Origin: Gp6-AA40 sp050742535
GTDB lineage: Bacteria; Acidobacteriota; Vicinamibacteria; Vicinamibacterales; UBA2999
DNA: 7,864 bases
Assembly (NCBI GenBank): GCA_050742535.1
Contig: JBOGIQ010000291.1
Location: forward strand, 1 to 7,864
Direction: 5' to 3'
The position numbers were made by a program, and so were the translations under genes. Under the pieces are notes generated by a model, which was not told the DNA's origin, made no database searches, and saw only the letters and a list, made by a program, of their open reading frames with translations. This document shows positions 1 to 5,952 of this stretch, piece after piece (the stretch's first letter is position 1; every line of letters begins with the position of its first letter).

Positions 1-80
1 ACATCAAGCTGGCAAAGATCAAGCAGCCGCTGCCCGAGGAAGCGCCGGACGAGGCACTGGCGGAGGAAGCTGTCGCGTAA
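1..80 (+). CDS. C-terminal end of an unidentified upstream protein (partial)
   Basis: The reading frame that starts with the codon at position 3 stays open for 25 residues and ends in TAA at 78-80. The tail begins with a basic, lysine-rich stretch (IKLAKIKQ). It then becomes strongly acidic and alanine-rich (PEEAPDEALAEEA), as in the disordered tails of many soluble proteins. Codons have the G/C-rich third positions of the genes that follow. The stop is only 9 bp before the histidine kinase start, so the gene may belong to the same operon. No domain can be recognised from so short a piece and I assign no function. Confidence 0.6.
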   Translation, partial: IKLAKIKQPLPEEAPDEALAEEAVA

Positions 81-89
81 GATCTGGGC

Positions 90-986
90 ATGACCCGTCG
101 CCAGAAGGCGATCGGCTTCTTCATCACACTCTGCGTCCTGCTCGTCGGCGCGGCGATCCTCCTCAACATCTACTGGATCGTCATCACCGAAAAGCAGCTC
201 GTCGAGCTGCTCGTCGGCATCTTGCTGTTTGCGCTCATCATCGCCGGGATCATCATCTACACGGTGTTCCTGGTGATGGAGATCAAGCGCAACGAAGACC
301 ACGACACGTTCATCAACGCCGTCACCCACGAACTGAAAACGCCGCTGGCGTCAATCCGCCTGTACCTCGATACCCTCAAGGCCCGGCCGGTGTCCGACCC
401 GCAGCGCCAGGAGTTCTACGACGTCATGCTCGCCGACGTCGAGCGGCTGCGCCACACCGTCGATCAGGTCCTCAAGGCCGGTGTCGTGCGCGAGAAGCAG
501 CGCGCCGCCGTCCGCACGCCGCTCGACATGGGCCTGCTCGCCCGCGAATGCGTCGACCTCGCGGTCACGCGGCACCATCTGCCGCCTGGAGCCATCGCGC
601 TCGAAGCGCATGACGGCGGGTCGTTGATGGTCCGCGGCGATGCCGACGAGCTCCGCACGGTGATCACCAACCTGCTCGACAACGCGGTCAAATACTCCGG
701 CAGCGACGTGCGCGTGACCGTCTCGCTCGCCGCGCCGGCGCCGGACACGATCTGGGTGCGCGTGCGGGACCGCGGCGTGGGCATCCCGCGCAAACAGCTC
801 AAGCGGATCTTCAACCGCTTCTATCGCGTGCAGGCGCGCGGAATCCGCCAGGTCAAGGGCACGGGGCTCGGCCTCTATATCGTCCGCGCGATCGCGCGCA
901 AGCACGGCGGCCGCGTCTTCGCGCAGAGCGAAGGCGAAGGCCGCGGCGCCACGTTCACCGTCGAGCTCCCCCGCTCCACGTCATGA
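90..986 (+). CDS. Membrane-bound sensor histidine kinase without periplasmic sensor domain
   Basis: This 298-residue protein should autophosphorylate on a histidine and pass the phosphate to the response regulator encoded next. Two hydrophobic segments (about residues 8-32 and 38-63) are joined by only a few polar residues (TEKQ), so there is almost no extracytoplasmic domain. The second helix leads almost directly into the H-box (TFINAVTHELKTPLAS, phospho-acceptor His80) with no room for a HAMP or PAS domain. The ATP-binding domain has the N-box (NLLDNAVKYS, Asn194 and Asn198), G1 box (DRGVGIP, 227-233), F-box (FNRFYRV, 241-247) and G2 box (KGTGLGLYI, 256-264). All catalytic boxes look intact. 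The ATG at 90 leaves a normal short cytoplasmic N-terminus (MTRRQK), although the ribosome site is weak. The last four bases overlap the regulator start (ATGA), which indicates translational coupling. Such compact kinases usually sense within the membrane or through a partner protein. The signal is unknown. Confidence 0.95.
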   Translation: MTRRQKAIGFFITLCVLLVGAAILLNIYWIVITEKQLVELLVGILLFALIIAGIIIYTVFLVMEIKRNEDHDTFINAVTHELKTPLASIRLYLDTLKARPVSDPQRQEFYDVMLADVERLRHTVDQVLKAGVVREKQRAAVRTPLDMGLLARECVDLAVTRHHLPPGAIALEAHDGGSLMVRGDADELRTVITNLLDNAVKYSGSDVRVTVSLAAPAPDTIWVRVRDRGVGIPRKQLKRIFNRFYRVQARGIRQVKGTGLGLYIVRAIARKHGGRVFAQSEGEGRGATFTVELPRSTS

Positions 987-1693
987 GCCGCGTCCTCGTC
1001 GTCGACGACGAACAGCACATCGCGGAAGGTGTCCGTTTCAATCTGCAGGCCGACGGTCACGACGTCGTCGTCGCCGACAGCGGAGAACGGGCGCTCGAGC
1101 TGCTGCTCGACACGCCCTCCCCGTTCGACGTCGTCGTCCTCGACGTGATGCTGCCGGGGAAGAACGGATTTACCGTCGCCGCCGAGCTTCGCGCGGCCGG
1201 CCAATACGTGCCGATCCTGATGCTGACCGCCCGCGGCCGGCCCGAGGACGTGCTTCGCGGGTTCGAGTCGGGCGCGGACGACTATCTTCCCAAGCCGTTC
1301 GAGCTGGGCATCCTGCTCGCGCGCGTGGGCGGCCTGCTCCGGCGCCGCCGGTGGAACGAGCGCGATGCGCCCGCGCCGGCCGAGGCCGTCGGCGACACCT
1401 TCACGTTCGCCGGGCGCACGCTCGATTTCAACGCGATGGAGATCAGGGCGCGCGGCGAGACCCATCGGCTGACACAGATGGAGTGCGAGCTGCTCCGCTA
1501 TCTCGTCACACACCCGGGGCAGGTGATCTCCCGCGGAACCCTGCTCGAAAACGTGTGGGGGCTGCACGAGAGCACCGACACGCGGGCCATCGACAACTTC
1601 GTCGTGCGCCTCAGAAAGTACCTGGAAGAGCGGCCGTCCGCCCCGCAGTTTCTCCTGACCGTCCGCGGCGTCGGATACAAGTTCCAGCCTTAA
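983..1693 (+). CDS. OmpR/PhoB-family response regulator
   Basis: This is a 236-residue two-component DNA-binding regulator and the evident partner of the preceding kinase. The receiver domain (about 1-120) has the acidic pair Asp8/Asp9, the phospho-acceptor Asp54 in VVLDVMLPG, the switch residue Thr82 in LMLTAR and the conserved Lys104 in YLPKPF. After an alanine/proline linker (about 123-137), the C-terminal winged-helix domain (about 138-235) carries hallmarks of the OmpR/PhoB class: LTQMECELLRYL, then VISRGTLLENVWG, a recognition-helix region with TRAIDNFVVRLRKYLE, and the end signature LLTVRGVGYKF. Length and spacing are typical. The ATG at 983 lies within the kinase stop (ATGA overlap). 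Its targets cannot be read from the sequence, but autoregulation of the operon and control of the downstream exported protein are reasonable guesses. Confidence 0.96.
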   Translation: MSRVLVVDDEQHIAEGVRFNLQADGHDVVVADSGERALELLLDTPSPFDVVVLDVMLPGKNGFTVAAELRAAGQYVPILMLTARGRPEDVLRGFESGADDYLPKPFELGILLARVGGLLRRRRWNERDAPAPAEAVGDTFTFAGRTLDFNAMEIRARGETHRLTQMECELLRYLVTHPGQVISRGTLLENVWGLHESTDTRAIDNFVVRLRKYLEERPSAPQFLLTVRGVGYKFQP

Positions 1694-1702
1694 GATCGAT
1701 TC

Positions 1703-2179
1703 ATGGGCAGACGGCCGCGTGCTGTTCGACTGGCGATCCCGGCCGCTTTCGTCGCCGTCCTGACGCTCGTGGCGCTGTGGCGCGTCAGCGGTCCGGTGGC
1801 GCCGGCGTCCGGCACCGCCGGGGCGCGGCCCGAGCCGCTCGCGCCGCTGACGCAGATCGCCGAGGTGCTGGCCGACAACTCCGTCGGCCGCCGCGCGTCG
1901 CTCGAACGCGTCGTCGTTCGCGAGATTCCGAGCCCGCGGACGCTCTGGATCGGCACCGGCGACGAGCGGATCTTCGCGGTGCTCGATCCCGACGTGAAAA
2001 ACGTGTCCGCCGTGCGCGTGCAGGTCGGTTCGCGCTTGACGCTGATCGGGCTGGTGCGCGCGATGCCGCCGGAAGAGACCGCAATCCGCCAGTGGGCGCT
2101 CGACCCGGCCACCGCGAAGTCCGCGCGCGACAGCGGGACGTATCTTCACGTCACGGAGATACGGGCTGAGCCCGAGTAA
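1703..2179 (+). CDS. Small membrane-anchored or exported protein, possibly OB-fold
   Basis: I do not recognise a named family for this 158-residue protein. An arginine-rich N-terminus (MGRRPRAVR) precedes a hydrophobic segment (about 10-27), which would act as a signal anchor or signal peptide. A proline/alanine-rich linker follows (about 29-50). The rest (about 60-155) alternates beta-strand-like stretches: RASLERVVV, TLWIGTGDERIFAVLD, VQVGSRLTLIGLVRAM and TYLHVTEIRAE. This 'modify / value / is-it-allowed / how-strong' strand pattern resembles periplasmic OB-fold proteins of the BOF/tRNA_anti-like type, but that rests on visual similarity only. The start is 9 bp after the regulator stop, in the same orientation, so it is probably co-transcribed with the two-component genes. 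It could be an accessory or target of the signalling pair. No catalytic motif and no lipobox cysteine are visible. The TAA stop forms the first bases of the palindrome at 2177. Confidence 0.8.
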   Translation: MGRRPRAVRLAIPAAFVAVLTLVALWRVSGPVAPASGTAGARPEPLAPLTQIAEVLADNSVGRRASLERVVVREIPSPRTLWIGTGDERIFAVLDPDVKNVSAVRVQVGSRLTLIGLVRAMPPEETAIRQWALDPATAKSARDSGTYLHVTEIRAEPE

Positions 2180-2235
2180 TGCAGAATGCTGAATGCAGAC
2201 GGGGAATTGAATTCTGCATTCTGAATTCTGCATTA
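2177..2235. repeat. AT-rich interrupted palindrome (dispersed-repeat-like hairpin)
   Basis: Two 23-base arms (2177-2199 and 2213-2235) are inverted copies of each other at 21 of 23 positions and enclose a 13-base loop (2200-2212). The arms are built from GAATGC/AATGCAGAAT-like words and contain GAATTC in the right arm and at the loop junction. Base composition is far more AT-rich than the flanking genes. The left arm begins with the TAA stop of the upstream gene, and the right arm ends 14 bases before the next start. Similar GAATGCAGAATTC strings recur between genes in some Acidobacteriota as I remember them, so a mobile or dispersed repeat is my preferred reading. In RNA it would form a long hairpin that could protect or terminate the upstream transcript, but there is no U-tract. 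Confidence 0.8.
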
Positions 2236-2249
2236 CATAGAATCACTAC

Positions 2250-3464
2250 ATGTCCGCCAGCGATACGATCGAGGCGCGGGGCCACCTGATCGACTCGGGG
2301 CTCCTCTCCGCGATTTTCGACAAGATCATCGAGCATAAGGCCGCGTACGAAATTCTGAAGTTCGACATCGGCCGGACCAACGACGACGCCTCCAGCATCG
2401 AGATGCGCATCACGGCCGGCGAGCAGGCCGTTCTCGACGACCTGCTGCAGCAGTTGACCACGTTCGGCTGCCACCCGGTGCGGGAGCGCAATGCGTCCGT
2501 GAAACCGGCGGAACGGGACACGTGCGTGCCCGACGACTTCTATTCGACGACCAACCACCGCACGCACGTGCGTCTGAAGGGCCGCTGGGTCGAGGTCGGC
2601 AGGCAGCGGATGGACGCGGTCATCGTCGCTGCCGGGGGGCAGGCGGAGTGCCGGAAGCTGCGCGACGTCAAGGCCGGGGATCCGATCGTGTGCGGACACG
2701 ACGGCATCCGGGTCACGCCGGAGTTCCGCGAACGCGATCGCCTCGGCTTCGCCTTCATGAACAACGACGTCTCGTCGGAACGCCGCGTCGAAGGCAGCGT
2801 CGCGCGGATCGCGCAGATGATGCGCGAGGTGAAGAAAGGCGGCGGCCGCATCGCCGTCGTGGCCGGCCCCGTCGTCGTGCACACCGGCGGCGTCGAGCAT
2901 TTCTCCGAGCTGATACGCGGCGGCTACGTGGACGTCGTGCTCGCCGGCAACGCCCTGGCCGTCCACGATATCGAGTTTGCGCTGTCTGGAACGTCGCTCG
3001 GAATCGATCTGGTGGCCGGCGCGCCGGTCGAGCAGGGTCACCGCAATCACATGGCGGCAATCAACACCATCAACCGGGCCGGCAGCATCCGCGCGGCCGT
3101 TGAAAGCGGCATCCTGAAGTCGGGCGTCATGTACGAATGCATCAGGCACGGCCTCGACGTCGTGCTGGCCGGCAGCATCAGAGACGACGGGCCGCTGCCC
3201 GAGACCGTGATGGATCTGGTCGACGCGCAGGAGCAGTACGCCGCGGCGCTGACGAGCAACGTGCAGATGGTGCTGATGCTGTCGTCCATGCTGCACAGCA
3301 TCGGTGTGGGCAACATGCTGCCGTCCTGGGTCCGCGTCGTCTGCGTGGACATCAATCCCGCGGTGGTCACGAAGCTGAGCGATCGCGGCTCGGCGCAAAC
3401 CGTCGGCGTGGTAACGGACGTCGGCCTGTTTCTCCACAGACTCGCCGAAGCGCTCCGTAACTGA
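2250..3464 (+). CDS. TIGR00300/LOR-SDH family protein, probable alternative ornithine cyclodeaminase
   Basis: This 404-residue soluble protein matches the family first annotated as 'LOR/SDH bifunctional enzyme conserved region' (TIGR00300). Archaeal members, and the C-terminal half of the cyanobacterial arginine dihydrolase AgrE/ArgZ, convert ornithine to proline and ammonia with bound NAD. The N-terminal LOR/SDH region (about 5-105) includes GHLIDSGLL, FDIGRTNDDAS and a CVPDDFYSTTNH motif. The C-terminal nucleotide-binding part shows VVAGPVVVHTGG (203-214), VLAGNALAVHDIE (230-242), GHRNHMAAIN (263-272), LAGSIRDDGPLPE (306-318), MLHSIGVGNM (347-356) and VDINPAVVTKLSDRGSAQT (366-384). All are strongly conserved family blocks. 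The fused arginine dihydrolase domain of AgrE is absent, so ornithine must come from elsewhere. The ATG at 2250 gives the usual N-terminus. The gene follows the AT-rich palindrome and converges on the MocR gene. Family assignment is firm, but the substrate is inferred. Confidence 0.9.
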   Translation: MSASDTIEARGHLIDSGLLSAIFDKIIEHKAAYEILKFDIGRTNDDASSIEMRITAGEQAVLDDLLQQLTTFGCHPVRERNASVKPAERDTCVPDDFYSTTNHRTHVRLKGRWVEVGRQRMDAVIVAAGGQAECRKLRDVKAGDPIVCGHDGIRVTPEFRERDRLGFAFMNNDVSSERRVEGSVARIAQMMREVKKGGGRIAVVAGPVVVHTGGVEHFSELIRGGYVDVVLAGNALAVHDIEFALSGTSLGIDLVAGAPVEQGHRNHMAAINTINRAGSIRAAVESGILKSGVMYECIRHGLDVVLAGSIRDDGPLPETVMDLVDAQEQYAAALTSNVQMVLMLSSMLHSIGVGNMLPSWVRVVCVDINPAVVTKLSDRGSAQTVGVVTDVGLFLHRLAEALRN

Positions 3465-3489
3465 ACGATCCGAACGACTCGAACGATTC
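3463..3489. repeat. Three tandem copies of a 9-bp unit between convergent genes
   Basis: Three consecutive 9-mers, GAACGATCC, GAACGACTC and GAACGATTC, fill the gap between the two convergent genes. The first copy begins with the last two bases of the upstream TGA. The third ends inside the stop codon of the minus-strand MocR gene (3488-3490). The units differ from one another at one or two of the last four bases. I see no strong hairpin here, so an intrinsic terminator is not supported. Confidence 0.75.
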
Positions 3490-4846
3490 AGACCGCCCGT
3501 GCGGCGGCAGGCTGGCCGGCGAGCGACTGCCTGATGATCGTGAATGCCTGCTCCATGCCGGGACGCGTTCGCGGCGGGCCCAGGCACACGCGCACGGCGC
3601 GCGCGGGCTGGTCGGTGACGGCAAACTGCGTCGAGGCGTTGAGGATGACCCCGCGCGAGCGCACGTGAGCGGCGAACGATTCCGACGACCATCGCGCGGG
3701 CAGCTGCAGCCAGAGATGCGGGCTCGACGGATGCGTCTGCACCCGCTCACCGTCGAACAGGCGGCGGGCCATAGCCTGACGCGCCGCGAACTCGTGCCGC
3801 TTCCACTCCGCAATCCGCGCCGCCGTTCCATCCTCGATCCAACCACTCAACAGGTCGGCGCCGATCGGCGACGCCATGATCATCGAGGCCCACACGGACC
3901 CGGTAATTGCCTCGAGGGCCTCCGGCGGGGCGGCGACACAGCCGAGGCGCATTCCCGGGAAGAGACTTTTCGAGAGGCTCGTGAGGTACACCGTGCGCTG
4001 CGGAATCAGCGCGGCCAGCGGCGTTTTCTCGGGTGACACGAACCCATAGACGTCGTCCTCGATGACCGTGAGGCGGTACTTCTCCGCCAGCGCGGCAATC
4101 TGCCGCCGGCGCCGGTCCGACATGACCGCGGAGGTCGGATTCTGGAGCCGCGGCATGCAGTACAGCGCGCGCGCCCGCGTAGCGCGGCACGCCGTCTCGA
4201 GCGCGTCCGGACGCAGCCCCTCCGCGTCCATCGCGACCGCCCGAATCTTCAGGTGCTGCTGCTGTGCGACGGCTCGCGCGCCGGAGTACGTCAATTCTTC
4301 CATCAGCAGCGTGTCGTTCGGTTTGAGCAGCGCGGAAATCACCGACGACAGCGCGTGCTGGGCGCCGGCGGTGAGCACGATCGTTTCCGGATCGACGACG
4401 AAGCCGCCGCGCGCGAGCCATGCGGCCATCGCCTGCCGGTGGCGCAGGTGCCCCTTCGCCGGAACGTACCCGAGAATCTGCGTCCACGGCAGGACGCGCC
4501 GCTGGAACAGACGCGGCTGCAGGTTTGCGACCTCCTTGTCGGGCATCAGGATGTTGATGCTCAGATCGAACGGCGCTGTCTCCGACGTTCGCTCTTCCGC
4601 CTCATTCCCGCGGATGAAGGTCCCGCGCCCGACGTAACCTGACGTGAGGCCGCGGCGCGCCGCCTCAGCGTAGGCGCGCGTAATGGTTGTGACCGTCACG
4701 CCGAGGTGGTCCGCCAGGTCGCGATGCGGCGGCAGCCGCATGCCGGCGCGCAGCGCGCCGTTCTGCACGTCCTCGTCGAGCGCGTCCGCGATCGCGCGGT
4801 AGACCGGCCCGCGCCGGGTGTCCAGTTTGGGCAGCCACATTGTCAT
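3488..4846 (-). CDS. MocR-type transcriptional regulator (GntR HTH fused to PLP aminotransferase fold)
   Basis: The protein has 452 residues, a typical MocR length. The N-terminal GntR winged helix (about 12-80) shows PVYRAIADAL, the LPPHRDLADHLGVTVTTITRAY helix-turn-helix (38-59) and the wing GYVGRGTFI. The fold-type I aminotransferase domain (about 95-445) has TAGAQHAL (159-166), Asn236 in LQNPTSA, Asp264 and Tyr267 in IEDDVYG, the PLP-binding Lys293 in SLSKSLFPGMRLG, and the carboxylate-binding Arg419 in VRVCLG. All cofactor residues appear present. These proteins use PLP or a PLP-amino-acid adduct as effector and control amino-acid, amine or vitamin B6 genes. An open frame continues upstream to 5116, but the conserved domain starts right after MTMWLPKL and the promoter-like sequence lies just before 4846. 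Met at 4840 is an alternative start. The gene is divergent from htpX and convergent with the ornithine-cyclodeaminase-like gene. Its targets are unknown. Confidence 0.94.
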   Translation of the reverse strand: MTMWLPKLDTRRGPVYRAIADALDEDVQNGALRAGMRLPPHRDLADHLGVTVTTITRAYAEAARRGLTSGYVGRGTFIRGNEAEERTSETAPFDLSINILMPDKEVANLQPRLFQRRVLPWTQILGYVPAKGHLRHRQAMAAWLARGGFVVDPETIVLTAGAQHALSSVISALLKPNDTLLMEELTYSGARAVAQQQHLKIRAVAMDAEGLRPDALETACRATRARALYCMPRLQNPTSAVMSDRRRRQIAALAEKYRLTVIEDDVYGFVSPEKTPLAALIPQRTVYLTSLSKSLFPGMRLGCVAAPPEALEAITGSVWASMIMASPIGADLLSGWIEDGTAARIAEWKRHEFAARQAMARRLFDGERVQTHPSSPHLWLQLPARWSSESFAAHVRSRGVILNASTQFAVTDQPARAVRVCLGPPRTRPGMEQAFTIIRQSLAGQPAAARAV

Positions 4847-4854
4847 GGGACGCA

Positions 4855-4884
4855 AATATAGACAATGCGATGCATTCAATCCAA
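4855..4884 (-). promoter_or_regulatory. Putative promoter of the MocR gene
   Basis: On the minus strand TTGGAT (4884-4879) stands 18 bp before TATATT (4860-4855), a five-of-six match to the sigma-70 -10 consensus. The -35 matches only three positions. Only 8 bases separate the -10 from the ATG at 4846, so transcription would start at or next to the start codon and give a leaderless mRNA. That agrees with the absence of a Shine-Dalgarno sequence. The segment is clearly more AT-rich than the flanking genes. Confidence 0.45.
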
Positions 4885-4889
4885 TTGTC
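4861..4889. promoter_or_regulatory. 29-bp dyad, candidate operator for the MocR regulator
   Basis: GACAAT (4861-4866) and ATTGTC (4884-4889) form perfect outer arms. Inside them GAT/ATC forms a second matched step and a final A/T pair flanks the centre, so 10 of 14 positions are symmetric. Mismatches fall in regular pairs. The dyad fills the spacer of the putative MocR promoter and touches its -10, a good place for a repressor or autoregulator. The word GCATT also recurs at 4872, 4896 and 4901, which could provide direct-repeat half-sites of the kind MocR proteins often use. Confidence 0.45.
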
Positions 4890-4973
4890 CTACTGGCATT
4901 GCATTCCACGTCCCTGCGCAGCGCTACCGTTTGCGCATGGCAACCGTTCGGGCGCCTCGGGTATCCTGATCTC

Positions 4974-5870
4974 ATGGGCAAGCGCATCTTTCTGTTCATC
5001 CTGACCAACCTCGCCATCGTCGCGACGCTGACGATCGTGGTCACCCTCCTCGGGTTGGACCGGGCCGTCACCGACCAGGGTCTCGATATCGGCGCGCTCG
5101 CGCTGTTCTGCTTCATTTACGGCATGGGCGGCGCGTTCATCTCGCTGCAGATCTCGCGCTGGATCGCCAAGCGCGCAACCGGCGTGCAGCTGGTTGATGG
5201 GAGGACGGGCAACCCGGATCTCGACTGGCTGTACGCCACCGTTCGCCGTCTGACTCAGCAGGCGAATGTGCCGATGCCTGAGGTGGGCGTCTACAACTCG
5301 CCGGAGGTGAACGCCTTTGCGACGGGGCCGAGCAAGAGCCGCAGCCTGGTTGCCGTGTCGCAGGGACTGATGCAGGGGATGCGGCGCGAAGAAGTCGAAG
5401 GTGTGCTCGCGCACGAAGTTGCCCACATCGCCAACGGCGACATGGTGACGATGACGCTGCTGCAGGGCGTGGTCAACGCGTTCGTGATGTTCGCCGCCCG
5501 TGTAGTGGCCCATCTGATGACGCGGTCGAGCGACGGTCGCCAGGGCAACGGTGGCGGCATGTACTTCCTCATCGTGATCGTCCTGCAGATCGTGTTCGGG
5601 ATCCTCGGGTCGCTGATCACGAGCTGGTTCTCGCGGCAGCGCGAGTTCCGTGCGGACTATGGCGGTGCAAGTCTTGCCGGACGCGATCGGATGATTGGCG
5701 CCCTTCGCCGGCTGCAGGCGAACCACGAGCTCGTCGATACCCGCCACGAAGCACTGGCGACGATGAAGATCAATGGCGCGGGACGCTGGATGGTCTTCTT
5801 CTCCACGCACCCGCCGCTCGAGGTCCGCATCGCGGCGCTCGAAAAGGCGCGTCTGGAACGAACGCTCTGA
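4974..5870 (+). CDS. htpX: Membrane zinc metalloprotease HtpX
   Basis: This 298-residue M48B-family protease degrades misfolded membrane proteins in the cytoplasmic membrane, cooperating functionally with FtsH in known bacteria. Two N-terminal hydrophobic segments (about 4-27 and 38-60) precede the catalytic region. The zinc-binding HEXXH motif is HEVAH (147-151), and the third ligand is Glu224 in SRQREFRADYGGA. Two further hydrophobic segments (about 157-182 and 196-218) lie between them. Other family blocks are MPEVGVYNSPEVNAFATGPS (101-120) and the C-terminal STHPPLEVRI (277-286). Length matches E. coli HtpX (about 293). The frame is open upstream to 4818, but the ATG at 4974 gives the standard MGKRIFLFILTN start and leaves the MocR control region free. 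No strong ribosome site is visible. It is divergent from the MocR gene, and a hairpin follows the stop. Confidence 0.96.
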   Translation: MGKRIFLFILTNLAIVATLTIVVTLLGLDRAVTDQGLDIGALALFCFIYGMGGAFISLQISRWIAKRATGVQLVDGRTGNPDLDWLYATVRRLTQQANVPMPEVGVYNSPEVNAFATGPSKSRSLVAVSQGLMQGMRREEVEGVLAHEVAHIANGDMVTMTLLQGVVNAFVMFAARVVAHLMTRSSDGRQGNGGGMYFLIVIVLQIVFGILGSLITSWFSRQREFRADYGGASLAGRDRMIGALRRLQANHELVDTRHEALATMKINGAGRWMVFFSTHPPLEVRIAALEKARLERTL

Positions 5871-5877
5871 GCCACCG

Positions 5878-5904
5878 GGGTCGCGAGGAACCGTCTCGCG
5901 GCCT
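5878..5904 (+). terminator. Hairpin after htpX, possible terminator without U-tract
   Basis: The arms around 5879-5887 and 5895-5903 pair over nine positions (one G-U), including a perfect CGCGAG/CTCGCG core, with the seven-base loop GAACCGT. It lies 8 bases after the htpX stop. Only two T residues follow, so it is not a classical intrinsic terminator. It may instead stabilise the htpX 3' end. Confidence 0.4.
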
Positions 5905-5915
5905 TACAACAGCAA

Positions 5916-5937
5916 TCCGGCTGAAGCCGGACTCCAC
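5916..5937 (-). repeat. REP-like element, copy 1 (upstream of the sulfurtransferase gene)
   Basis: Read on the minus strand: GTGG (5937-5934), two bases, then a perfect 6-bp stem TCCGGC/GCCGGA around a TTCA loop. A GTGG or GTAG tetranucleotide just 5' of a short hairpin is the layout of bacterial REP sequences moved by RAYT (Y1 transposase-related) enzymes. The element ends 15 bases before the sulfurtransferase start, so it is part of that gene's leader. It shares layout and most bases with the copy at 6820-6842. Confidence 0.65.
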
Positions 5938-5952
5938 CGGTGCTCACCTGCC

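Noticed and set aside
2162..2174. Small GC stem CGGGC-TGA-GCCCG at the end of the small exported protein gene
   Set aside because: Five base pairs in a GC-rich coding end are expected by chance. It lacks the GTGG and TTCA features of the REP-like elements and is followed by no T-tract.
875..2233. Long minus-strand open frame (452 codons) opposite the response regulator and small exported protein genes
   Set aside because: It lies antisense to the well-supported regulator gene. Its translation is arginine/histidine/aspartate-rich low-complexity sequence typical of the reverse strand of GC-rich genes, and its N-terminus is just the translated AT-rich palindrome.
3463..3489. Tandem 9-mers considered as a CRISPR remnant or terminator
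   Set aside because: Units are contiguous without spacers and far too short for CRISPR, and the sequence forms no stable hairpin with a T-tract.
2151..3692. Long minus-strand open frame (513 codons) opposite the TIGR00300 gene
   Set aside because: It is antisense to a gene with clear family motifs, shows no domain of its own, and overlaps the end of the MocR gene in another frame.
4931..4967. Possible htpX promoter (TTGCGC and TATCCT)
   Set aside because: The two hexamers are 25 bp apart, too far for a sigma-70 promoter, and both match poorly. I cannot place the htpX promoter with confidence.
4818..4973. Possible upstream start for htpX
   Set aside because: It would overlap the MocR gene start and add 52 residues before the usual HtpX N-terminus. 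The ATG at 4974 gives the family's normal start.
4847..5116. Possible 90-residue N-terminal extension of the MocR protein
   Set aside because: The extension is antisense to the htpX start and lacks any domain. The GntR domain begins right after the start at 4846, and the promoter-like sequence sits immediately upstream.
5773..5952. Possible 60-residue upstream extension of the sulfurtransferase
   Set aside because: The extra residues are an out-of-frame reading of htpX plus the translated REP-like element. The family start fits the ATG at 5953.
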